Assembly (NCBI GenBank): GCA_036477795.1
Contig: JAZGDL010000225.1
Coordinates: forward strand, 1-12,630
Direction of reading: 5' to 3'
Source of the DNA: JAZGDL01 sp036477795
Lineage (GTDB): Bacteria > Planctomycetota > Phycisphaerae > UBA1845
Length of the DNA: 12,630 nucleotides
In this document: in pieces, positions 1-6,258 of the stretch
Position numbering within the stretch: position 1 is the first letter of the stretch
Layout of the letters: each line of letters starts with the position of its first letter
Notes under the pieces: model-generated
Told to the model about the DNA's origin: nothing
The model's database searches: none
Seen by the model: the letters and a program-made list of their open reading frames with translations, nothing else
Position numbers and translations under genes: made by a program

Positions 1-584
1 CCGGCGGACTGATTGAACACGCCACAGCACGCCTGCGCCGCAGCGTGCGCACCATCGCCGCCGATGTCAGCAGCCCGCGGGCCAACCTGCTCAATTTCCG
101 AAATGTCGACCTGCTCTGTCCGACCGAGCGGGAGCTGCGATCCAACCTCAATGACTACGACCGCGGCTTATCCGCCGCCGCCCACACATTGCTGGCAAAG
201 ACTCAGGCCCGCCATCTGTTTGTGACGCTGCAAAAGAAGGGCCTGGTGGTGTTCGACAGGCCCTCGCAGGATCCGGAGTCGCCCCAGTGGTCCGCCCGCC
301 TGTTGAGCGAGCATTTACCGAGCTTCGTCGACCGGCCCATCGATTGTCTTGGCGGCGGTGATGCCCTGTTGGCCACTGCGTCGCTGGCCCTGGCGAGCGG
401 ATCCGGGTTGCTCCCGGCTGCCTACCTGGGCAACGCCGCCGCCGCCTTTGAAATCGCCCGGCTGGGGAACGTTCCCCTGGACGCCCCAGCGCTGCGTCGA
501 TGGGTCCACCACCAAACCCATCTAGCCGATGCGCCCCCTGAACCCGCATTATCTCCGGCCGGCGACCACGCCGGGGTCTGCTAA
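1..584 (+). CDS. PfkB-family carbohydrate kinase, C-terminal part (5' end outside window)
   Basis: The frame is open from the left edge, so only about the last 193 residues are present. The PfkB/ribokinase fold phosphorylates a sugar or nucleoside hydroxyl with ATP in the cytoplasm. Visible hallmarks are the strand AADVSS, the segment LLCPTERELR (where related heptose-7-phosphate kinases carry a similar 'CPTERE' stretch), a central FVTLQKKGLVVF strand, and the C-terminal anion-hole and catalytic-base motif GGGDALLA, with the presumed catalytic Asp codon at 360-362. The usual form of that motif is GAGD, so the second residue here is Gly. The ending resembles RfaE/HldE-like kinases more than ribokinase, but the N-terminal substrate-binding half is missing and the sugar cannot be named. 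The stop is TAA at 582-584. A 341-base gap separates it from fpg, so the two are probably not one transcript unit. Confidence 0.85.
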   Translation, partial: GGLIEHATARLRRSVRTIAADVSSPRANLLNFRNVDLLCPTERELRSNLNDYDRGLSAAAHTLLAKTQARHLFVTLQKKGLVVFDRPSQDPESPQWSARLLSEHLPSFVDRPIDCLGGGDALLATASLALASGSGLLPAAYLGNAAAAFEIARLGNVPLDAPALRRWVHHQTHLADAPPEPALSPAGDHAGVC

Positions 585-925
585 CACGAAACGACCCAAA
601 AGCGACCGGCGCCCCAGGTCGCAACGCGTTGGGCCACATCACACGAAGAAGTGCCCGACACAACTGACAGGCTCGCCAGTGCTCCGTCACAGTTCGATTG
701 TAAGCCCACGGATTCGAATCCGTGGGTTTCGCAGTGACTTTGTCGTTTAGCAGACGCCCAAATCGTTATCTCCGCTCCCTCATCCCATGTTCCAACCCAC
801 AATTCGAACGTTGACCGCACACTAGCCTGTCGATACCCGTCTACCCCGAGCGCCCTAAGATCGGCTGCGGGATTCCCTCGCACCAGCCCTATGCTATCAC
901 CGGCGACCTTTCTATCATACATCGC
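585..925. other. Intergenic region without a convincing gene
   Basis: This stretch between the kinase and fpg has no reading frame with family-like sequence. The ORFs on both strands are Arg/Ser/Pro-rich and look like shadows. Its only clear structure is the perfect palindrome at 705-726. No strong Shine-Dalgarno precedes fpg. Confidence 0.6.
705..726. repeat. 22-bp palindromic element, copy 1 (centre CG)
   Basis: The arms CCCACGGATT and AATCCGTGGG flank the centre CG, giving a perfect 22-bp palindrome, with AAG on its left side as in the other copies. Copies 2 (4403-4424) and 3 (5343-5364) have the same arms with centres GC and AG. The stem could act as an RNA hairpin in the gap between the kinase and fpg, but there is no T-tract to support a terminator. 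Confidence 0.9.
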
Positions 926-1756
926 ATGCCCGAGTTACCCGAAGCCGAGTCCATCGCACGTACCTTGCGCGACAAGCTTCGCGGCCGGAGGTTTACACGT
1001 ACCATCGTCCACCGGAGGGACGTCATCCACGGTGATGCAACACGCCTGGGTAGTTCTCTCCTTAATCGCCGGATCAAGGACGTGTACCGGGAGGGCAAAC
1101 GCGTTGTCATTCTTCTGGACGACTGCGCTAGAATTGTTATTGCCCTGGGAATGACCGGCCGTCTCACGGTGGAGCGCGTCCGTGAACGGGTGTTGCCTCA
1201 CACGCATCTGCGTGTCAGCCTCGGCAGAACCGGGCTGGAGCTTCGGTTCTGCGATCCGCGCCGCTTCGGCGGCGTATGGTATCTCAACGGCGGCGACGCG
1301 CACAACGGCCGCCGGCTCAGCCCGCTTGGGGTGGACGCGTTGAAGGTCCGCGCCGACCAGTTCCGAGCTCTGCTCAAGCGCAATCGCCGGATCAAAGCGC
1401 TGCTTATGGATCAGCGCATCATCGCCGGTTTGGGAAACATCTACTGCGACGAATCCCTGCACCGCGCCCGCATACACCCTCTGACCTGTGCCAGCAGCTT
1501 GACACCCGGTCAAACAGCCCTTCTGCTTCACCAGATCCGGGTCGTCCTTCGAGCCGCCATCCGGCTGGGTGGTTCGACGATCATGGACTACCGCAACGCC
1601 GACGGCCGCCCCGGCGGCTTCCAGCACAAGCACCGCGTCTACAACCGCGAGAGTCTACCATGTAGAACATGTAAGACTCCCATCATCCGCATCCAGGCCG
1701 CCGGCCGCTCCAGCCACCTCTGCCCCCGATGCCAACCAATGCCTGCCAAGCCCTGA
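926..1756 (+). CDS. mutM: Formamidopyrimidine-DNA glycosylase (Fpg/MutM)
   Basis: A bifunctional base-excision repair enzyme that removes 8-oxoguanine and formamidopyrimidines and nicks the abasic site. At 276 residues it has the normal family length and appears complete. It begins MPELPEAE, supplying the N-terminal Pro nucleophile (after Met removal) and the following catalytic Glu. Lys58 lies in EGKR (the conserved beta-hairpin lysine). Met76, Arg112 and Phe114 match the residues that fill the space left by the flipped base. Asn171 lies in GLGNIYCDE. The C-terminal zinc finger has Cys246, Cys249, Cys266 and Cys269, with Arg261 before the second pair as the DNA-phosphate contact. The start at 926 is fixed by the invariant MPELPE, although the upstream bases show no clear ribosome site. 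It is convergent with the beta-propeller gene; the 127-base gap holds the triple-hairpin element. Confidence 0.97.
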   Translation: MPELPEAESIARTLRDKLRGRRFTRTIVHRRDVIHGDATRLGSSLLNRRIKDVYREGKRVVILLDDCARIVIALGMTGRLTVERVRERVLPHTHLRVSLGRTGLELRFCDPRRFGGVWYLNGGDAHNGRRLSPLGVDALKVRADQFRALLKRNRRIKALLMDQRIIAGLGNIYCDESLHRARIHPLTCASSLTPGQTALLLHQIRVVLRAAIRLGGSTIMDYRNADGRPGGFQHKHRVYNRESLPCRTCKTPIIRIQAAGRSSHLCPRCQPMPAKP

Positions 1757-1768
1757 TCATGGAGGTGT

Positions 1769-1866
1769 GCTGGTGCGAGAATCCTTTCTCGCACGCATCC
1801 GCCATGGGAATCCCTTCCCGTGGCCCGCCAGGGGGAGGGACCGAGAAGGGATTCTCGGTCCAGCGT
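1769..1866. repeat. Composite triple-hairpin element, copy 1
   Basis: Three consecutive hairpins, each with a 4-nt loop. The first has arms GTGCGAGAA / TTCTCGCAC (1773-1781, 1786-1794). The second has 10-bp arms at 1801-1810 and 1815-1824 with one G-T wobble. The third has arms GGACCGAGAA / TTCTCGGTCC (1838-1847, 1852-1861). The ends are short inverted repeats, TGCTGG at the left and CCAGCG at the right. The two outer hairpins recur in inverted order at 8117-8244. Lying between the convergent fpg and beta-propeller stops, the stems could limit read-through both ways, but no T-runs follow them. Confidence 0.85.
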
Positions 1867-1883
1867 CCATAGATGTCGAATTC

Positions 1884-3443
1884 TTAATCGCCGGGGCCTT
1901 GTGTCCAGGCCGACAGGGTGCGGCCTTGTTGAAGCACGATGCTACCGTCGCGGACGGTGATGCGGCGCACATCATCGAATGTGCCCAGCGGAATCGTGTC
2001 GGCGTCATTCGCGTCGCGTGTTCCTTTACCGCGTCGGAAAAAGTAGGCTTTGTAAGTGCCGCTGCGATTGAACGGTGGAGCGCCTATGGCTACGACGTAC
2101 GACGCGGTCAGGAAATGGTGTCGCAAGCTGACACCCCCAAGATCATCAATCTCCCAGAGCGTCCGCCCGTCGACGGCGTCAATGCCCGCGATGAGGTTGC
2201 CCGACATGAGGATGAGTTGACCCGCTGCAAGAACCGTCTCCGGGCTGCCTGTGCCGGACGCCAGATGCGGTTCCGACTGCCACAGGGCACTGCCATCCTC
2301 AAGACTCAGTTTTACAAGATGAATCCCGTCATCCGAGAGCATGAGGGCGTCCAAATCAAATTGAACCGTCGAGTCGATGACGTGCCCTTCCACTTCTCGC
2401 CGCCACAGGCGCCTACCAGTCTTGACGTCGAACGTATGGACGCCTTTTGAGAACACCAGCAGCAGCTTGCCGCCTATGGTGACGTGCATGCGCAGCAACT
2501 GGCCGGCGTCAGGCACTTTGATCGCCTGCCTCAGATCGCCCGTACCGGCGTCGAGCACGCAGTAGACCTTGGCCCCGACGCCGATTCCTTCGTACGCAAC
2601 CCAATCATCACAAAGTGTCGGCCGACTTGCCGGGCGGTGTCGAAGGGTACGTTCCCAGAGCATGCGACCGGTCTCAACTTCCAGGCAGACCGCCCGCCCG
2701 TCGTCCACCACGCTGACCAGGCGGACGCCGTCAGAAGCGTGGCCGAAAAACCTGTGGAGTAACTCCGGATCAACCGCGGGAGCATCGGCTTTGACCGGAC
2801 GCTGCCCGGCCGACCACACGACCTTGCCGGTTCGTGCGTTCAACCCCACCATGCGAAACCCATTGGACAGGACCACGCGGCTATCCGTCGCCAAGAGCAG
2901 GTCCGGCTGCTGCCGCATCTTGGCCGGCGCCGCCCAAAGCGACTCTCCACTCCGAGAATCAAAAGCGAACAGCTTCCCATCGGCATAGACATGCACTTGC
3001 GACCAGTCCGACCTCGGCGTGGCGGGCAGCACCGGTTCCAACAGGGTAATCTCAACATCGAAAGATCGCTCGAACCGCCCGTTCAAAGGAGGATCGACAC
3101 TTGGGCGCCGGACTTTCGCCAAACGACCTGCGCCAGGTCCCAACGGATCGGCCTTGTCGACAAGCTGAGCGAGCACGGCACCTGGTGCCGTCGCCAGTGC
3201 GGTCAGCACCCAGGCCCCGACCAGCCGCGAGCGTAGGGTCCGCCGTGCGGACCACCCCGTGGACCGTAAGAGCCTATCCCAGTAGGTCTGCTTTTGGGTG
3301 CCACTGGCAGCCTGTCCGTCAGTGCACGGCAGGCAAGTGAGCCCGTGGCGCCCTACTGATATAGGCTCTAAGGGAGCGGCCCCCCGTTCGCTCACCCGGT
3401 CCCGGCGTGTTTCGTTCAGATCAAGACCGATGTACGGCAACAT
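1884..3443 (-). CDS. Secreted PQQ-like beta-propeller repeat protein
   Basis: 519 residues. From about residue 130 to the end the sequence is built from repeats of the form (L/V)-x-D-x-x-(T/S)-G-x-x-L-W, for example FDSRSGESLW, LNARTGKVVW, LEVETGRMLW, FDVKTGRRLW and IDAVDGRTLW. These are typical of seven- or eight-bladed PQQ-type propellers, many of which bind no PQQ. A hydrophobic stretch at residues 74-92 ending AVLAQ looks like a signal peptide, so the propeller is probably periplasmic or surface-exposed. No substrate can be named. The ATG at 3443 is 12 nt from the phosphorylase stop, suggesting co-transcription. Oddly, about 70 residues precede the signal peptide, and about 45 of them are encoded by two repeat elements (3267-3371 and 3233-3255). 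I see no in-frame ATG, GTG or TTG between those repeats and the signal peptide; a GTG near codon 17 is the only later upstream option. Confidence 0.85.
   Translation of the reverse strand: MLPYIGLDLNETRRDRVSERGAAPLEPISVGRHGLTCLPCTDGQAASGTQKQTYWDRLLRSTGWSARRTLRSRLVGAWVLTALATAPGAVLAQLVDKADPLGPGAGRLAKVRRPSVDPPLNGRFERSFDVEITLLEPVLPATPRSDWSQVHVYADGKLFAFDSRSGESLWAAPAKMRQQPDLLLATDSRVVLSNGFRMVGLNARTGKVVWSAGQRPVKADAPAVDPELLHRFFGHASDGVRLVSVVDDGRAVCLEVETGRMLWERTLRHRPASRPTLCDDWVAYEGIGVGAKVYCVLDAGTGDLRQAIKVPDAGQLLRMHVTIGGKLLLVFSKGVHTFDVKTGRRLWRREVEGHVIDSTVQFDLDALMLSDDGIHLVKLSLEDGSALWQSEPHLASGTGSPETVLAAGQLILMSGNLIAGIDAVDGRTLWEIDDLGGVSLRHHFLTASYVVAIGAPPFNRSGTYKAYFFRRGKGTRDANDADTIPLGTFDDVRRITVRDGSIVLQQGRTLSAWTQGPGD
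3233..3255. repeat. GGTCCGC hairpin repeat, copy 1
   Basis: GGTCCGC (3237-3243) and GCGGACC (3247-3253) form a perfect 7-bp stem around CGT, preceded by GTAG. A close relative lies at 10490-10512. This copy is inside the beta-propeller reading frame, where it encodes roughly residues 64-70 (WSARRTL), just before the signal peptide. Confidence 0.75.
3267..3371. repeat. MITE-like 105-bp element with imperfect terminal inverted repeats
   Basis: The left end AGAGCCTATCCCAGTAGG (3269-3286) matches the reverse complement of the right end (3352-3369) at 16 of 18 positions. The interior is also partly self-complementary (CCTGTCCGT near 3311 against ACGGCAGG near 3326), so the whole could fold into one long stem. 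Taken as 3267-3371 it is 105 bases, exactly 35 codons, and it is stop-free in the beta-propeller frame, encoding about residues 25-59. It carries no ORF of its own. The family identity is not known to me beyond general resemblance to dispersed planctomycete repeats. Confidence 0.75.
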
Positions 3444-3455
3444 GCCCTGTAACTC

Positions 3456-4349
3456 TCAAGCGCCGTCGGGAAAATATCGGCCGATGAGCGGCTTCAACTT
3501 CTCGACAATGGCCGGCTGGACGTACTTCCTGTCCGTCCAGATGGCAAGCTCCAGCGCATCGTGACACGCGCAAGGTGGCAGATCGGAGTCGGCCAGTTGT
3601 CCGATGGTCCGTTCTATCAGCGCCAAAGCGGCTGCGCCGGCACGGCGCATGTTTGCAATGATCTCAGCCAGCAGCGCGGTCTTGTCTTCATCAGCTTGGC
3701 GTGGTCGCCACGAGTCATAGTCCGTCGGCAGTGCGATAAGTGCGTAGCACATCTCCGCCTCGCGGGCCAGCTTGGCCTCCGGCATGCAGGTCATGCCGAT
3801 CAGGTCCCCGCCCCAGTTGCGGTGTAGTTGCGATTCGGCACGGGTGGAGAACTGTGGCCCCTCCATGCAGACGTAGGCGCCCCCATCGTGCACCTTCGCT
3901 TCGATCGAGCTTGCCGCCGCCAGAAGTGCCTTGCGCATGGTCTGACAGAAGGGCTCGGCGAATTCCACGTGGGCGGCGATCCCGTCGTCGAAGAAGGTCG
4001 AGGGCCGCCCAAAGGTCTTGTCGATCACCTGGTCGCATACCACCAGATCGCCCGGCCCGATCTCTTCTCTCAAGCTGCCGGTCGCCCCCGTTGCGATGAC
4101 GTGCGTCGCCCCCAGGGTCTTGAGGGCGTAAATATTGGCCCGATAGGGCACCTGCGACGGACTCAACCGGTGACCCTCACCGTGCCGGCTCACAAAAAGA
4201 CACGCCAGACCGTCCACGTTCACCCGTAGAATCGCGTCGCTGGGCCGGCCGAACGGCGTATCAATCTCAATTCGTTCGGCACCCGAACGTTTTACGAACG
4301 TCTCACCGATCCCGGTACCGCCGATGATGCCCAACACATTGTCTGCCAC
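3456..4349 (-). CDS. mtnP: S-methyl-5'-thioadenosine phosphorylase (MTAP)
   Basis: Cleaves methylthioadenosine with phosphate to adenine and 5-methylthioribose-1-phosphate, a cytoplasmic salvage step that clears the by-product of polyamine synthesis. The 297-residue product has the normal family length. The phosphate-binding loop GGTGIG is at residues 10-15, SRHGEGH at 54-60, the substrate segment MEGPQFSTRAES at 162-173, and MPEAKLAREAEMCYA at 189-203. TDYD gives Asp210 and Asp212, the acidic pair that marks 6-aminopurine (MTAP) rather than guanine/hypoxanthine (PNP) specificity. I chose the GTG at 4347-4349 because AAGGAG sits 6 nt upstream and the homology begins there (ADNVLGIIGG). An in-frame ATG at 4445 would add residues unlike the family and read through a palindromic repeat. 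The beta-propeller gene follows 12 nt downstream. Confidence 0.95.
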   Translation of the reverse strand: MADNVLGIIGGTGIGETFVKRSGAERIEIDTPFGRPSDAILRVNVDGLACLFVSRHGEGHRLSPSQVPYRANIYALKTLGATHVIATGATGSLREEIGPGDLVVCDQVIDKTFGRPSTFFDDGIAAHVEFAEPFCQTMRKALLAAASSIEAKVHDGGAYVCMEGPQFSTRAESQLHRNWGGDLIGMTCMPEAKLAREAEMCYALIALPTDYDSWRPRQADEDKTALLAEIIANMRRAGAAALALIERTIGQLADSDLPPCACHDALELAIWTDRKYVQPAIVEKLKPLIGRYFPDGA

Positions 4350-4355
4350 ATCGAA

Positions 4356-4364
4356 CTCCTTCCT
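4356..4364 (-). promoter_or_regulatory. Shine-Dalgarno site that fixes the mtnP GTG start
   Basis: On the minus strand the sequence AGGAAGGAG ends 6 nt before the GTG at 4349. It is the best ribosome site in the window and rules against the longer ORF starting at 4445. Confidence 0.8.
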
Positions 4365-4402
4365 GAGAGTCCCGCAAAACCAACACAACCGCACCCCAGA
4401 AG

Positions 4403-4424
4403 CCCACGGATTGCAATCCGTGGG
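4403..4424. repeat. 22-bp palindromic element, copy 2 (centre GC)
   Basis: Same arms as copy 1, CCCACGGATT and AATCCGTGGG, with centre GC, and again AAG on the left side. It lies in the 200-base divergent gap between mtnP and the methyltransferase, about 54 nt upstream of the mtnP start, so it could form a hairpin in the mtnP leader. Confidence 0.9.
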
Positions 4425-4549
4425 TCGGCAACCCCTGAGCAACACCGGAAGCGATAGCGACCGTGAAACTCAAACGACACATCGCACCCCGTCCATTATA
4501 AAACCTCCCGTCTCAGCATTTCCATCGCTCCACGCTAGGATACGTCATC

Positions 4550-5779
4550 ATGCGAGGCCGTGGCCGACGAAACAGGATCATAGTCCAAACGCGCGTCCCC
4601 GGTGAAACCACCACCGCACGCGAACGGGTCGAGTCGGCGGGATTCTCTCGCATGGAGCGCGACGCCGGTCTAGCCCGACTGGTCACGGCCCGCGACACTC
4701 GCCGCGAGCCTTTCCACCGTTGGATGGTCTTCAAGCAGGCGTTTTCGCCCGGACTGGTCCGCCGATTTCTCCGCGATGAAGCCCTGCTCCGCCCCGCACC
4801 CGGATCCGCGCCGCTTCTCGACCCTTTCTCGGGCACGGGTACGTTTGTCATCGAATGCGCTAGACAGAACATTCCTGCCATCGGCGTGGACGCACTGTTG
4901 TCGACGGCATTTGTTACCAACGTCAAGGCTCTCGCCGAGATTCCCGATGTCCCGGACCTCACCGGCTGCATCGACTGGCCGCAGGTGGCCGATGGCGTGG
5001 CCCATCCCGCGCACCGTGCCGCTCTAATCTGCGCTGTCGCTGCCCGGCACACCGCCAAAGGCACGCTCAACAGAAACGCTCCACCGCTGCTGGATTCCTT
5101 CAACGCCTGCGTGGCGATGATGCGCGACGATATCCTGCATCCTTTGCCGCGCAGAAATATCATCGTTCACGCTGACGGGTGCGACCTGGCATGCCTCGCC
5201 GACGCGTCAATCGGCGGTATCTTGACCTCACCGCCCTACCTGTCCCGCCATGACTACGCAAAGCTCGCCCAGCCGCAGGAGACCGTCTACGCACACTGGT
5301 ACGGCACCGTAACACCCAAGCAATTGCCCGCCAGTCCCCAAGCCCACGGATTAGAATCCGTGGGATCCCCCTTCAAATCCGTGGGTCCGCCCATCGAATC
5401 CGTGGGATCCCCCCCAATGCCGAACCTGCCCGCACCCATCCCCGACGCGGTGCTCGAAGCCTGTGACGCGCTCATGCTCGCCAGGCAACAGAAACCGGCC
5501 CGACTCGTCCGCACGTATTTTCAAGGATTGCTCGCCGCCATCAGCGACTTCCGGCGCGTGCTCAAAGCCGGCGCCCCCTGCTGGATCGTCATCGGAGGCG
5601 CACGGCTCAAAGACGTTTATATCCCAACCGACACTATTCTGGCCGACTACGCTCGGTCCGCGGGTTTTGCGGTCGATCGAATCCTGGTCGCCCGCAATCT
5701 GATCCCCAGTGGACGCAAATTCGGCAGACTCACCAACATAGCACCCAGAGAATCCATCCTGGTCATGAGATGCATCTAA
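4550..5779 (+). CDS. Orphan DNA methyltransferase (SPPY type, N4-cytosine/N6-adenine class)
   Basis: 409 residues. Motif I (SAM binding) is DPFSGTGT at residues 91-98, preceded by FHRWMVFKQAFSPGLV at about 55-70. The catalytic motif IV is TSPPYLSRHDYAK at 226-238. SPPY is the form usual in N4-cytosine methyltransferases, but related enzymes of this layout also act on other bases, so the target is uncertain. No restriction endonuclase gene is adjacent, which suggests a solitary enzyme. The C-terminal part (about 315-409) continues the Rossmann-type fold, with SDFRRVLKAGAPCWIVIGG. Residues 269-289 are three 7-residue repeats (ESVGSPF, KSVGPPI, ESVGSPP) encoded by a palindromic element and its half-copies, inserted in frame between motif IV and the last third. 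The start ATG has only a weak ribosome site. The gene is divergent from mtnP and convergent with the small membrane protein. Confidence 0.85.
   Translation: MRGRGRRNRIIVQTRVPGETTTARERVESAGFSRMERDAGLARLVTARDTRREPFHRWMVFKQAFSPGLVRRFLRDEALLRPAPGSAPLLDPFSGTGTFVIECARQNIPAIGVDALLSTAFVTNVKALAEIPDVPDLTGCIDWPQVADGVAHPAHRAALICAVAARHTAKGTLNRNAPPLLDSFNACVAMMRDDILHPLPRRNIIVHADGCDLACLADASIGGILTSPPYLSRHDYAKLAQPQETVYAHWYGTVTPKQLPASPQAHGLESVGSPFKSVGPPIESVGSPPMPNLPAPIPDAVLEACDALMLARQQKPARLVRTYFQGLLAAISDFRRVLKAGAPCWIVIGGARLKDVYIPTDTILADYARSAGFAVDRILVARNLIPSGRKFGRLTNIAPRESILVMRCI
5343..5406. repeat. Palindromic element copy 3 plus two half-copies inside the methyltransferase CDS
   Basis: 5343-5364 is the palindrome with centre AG. 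Its right half, (G/A)AATCCGTGGG, is then repeated at 5375-5385 and 5396-5406, each exactly 21 bases after the last (5354, 5375, 5396). The period is a whole number of codons, so the frame is kept and a Ser-Val-Gly-Pro-rich heptad repeat results. Confidence 0.92.
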
Positions 5780-5877
5780 GGGACTCTAACAAAACCGAGC
5801 CGCGCCCGTCAGGAAGCGGGAGAATCGTCAGGCACCAACCCCCATCACGGTCCGGCCGGGAGGAGTGGAATCTCCGA
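5780..5877. other. Convergent intergenic gap with a weak hairpin
   Basis: This 98-base gap separates the ends of the methyltransferase (+) and the small membrane protein (-). CCCG (5805-5808) and CGGG (5817-5820) can pair, within a stretch beginning ACCGAGCCGCG that resembles another short dispersed repeat. There is no T-tract, so I do not call a terminator. Confidence 0.35.
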
Positions 5878-6237
5878 TCAATCCGCCGTATCGGCAGTGA
5901 CCGGAGACGGATCGGGGCGTGGGTAGGTCAGATCGAATTGGGGATCGCCCTGGAAGATCCACAGAACCACGAAATGGTGGATCAGATCCGACAGTATGAG
6001 CGCCACGCCAACGGCCAGCGCCCAGCTACGCACACCACCTTGTTCGACGAGCCAGGTGCACAGCAGTATCACAACTACGCCCAGGTACGCGTGGTGGATC
6101 CGAATCCCCAACGTGTACCGCCCCATCCAGGCGGTGTCACGGGTTGATTGCCAGCCGACGCCGAACCGCAGCACGCACGTCACCGTCTCAATCAACAGCG
6201 TAAGCGCGATAATCCATATCACGTCCGCGTGAGTCAT
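5878..6237 (-). CDS. Small integral membrane protein, unknown function
   Basis: 119 residues with three likely membrane helices, at about 5-27, 47-65 and 71-95, and a short Pro/Asp-rich tail. Two His pairs sit at the edge of or within helices: His48-His49 in RIHHAYLG and His87-His88 in SDLIHHFVV, with Asp84 nearby. Their spacing could suit metal or heme binding, but I do not recognise the family. The ATG at 6237 lies 21 nt downstream of the sigma-factor stop on the same strand, so the two are probably co-transcribed. The hydrophobic pattern and operon position support a real gene; the opposite-strand ORFs here are shadows. Confidence 0.75.
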   Translation of the reverse strand: MTHADVIWIIALTLLIETVTCVLRFGVGWQSTRDTAWMGRYTLGIRIHHAYLGVVVILLCTWLVEQGGVRSWALAVGVALILSDLIHHFVVLWIFQGDPQFDLTYPRPDPSPVTADTAD

Positions 6238-6258
6238 GGTGCGTTCGAGAGGTCTGTT

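Noticed and set aside
640..740. tRNA-like T-arm (TTCGAATCC) in the intergenic region
   Set aside because: The match is produced by the palindrome with centre CG. No acceptor, D-arm or anticodon arm can be drawn upstream, and the other copies of the same element lack the TTCGAA centre.
1773..1861. Rho-independent terminators between fpg and the beta-propeller gene
   Set aside because: The hairpins are strong, but no T-run follows any of them on either strand, and they belong to a dispersed repeat family.
1569..2450. 293-codon ORF on the plus strand
   Set aside because: It overlaps the end of fpg in another frame and the antisense of the beta-propeller gene. It has no family-like sequence.
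4350..4445. Longer mtnP start at the ATG at 4445
   Set aside because: The extra residues are unlike the family and partly encoded by a palindromic repeat, while AAGGAG sits 6 nt before the GTG at 4349.
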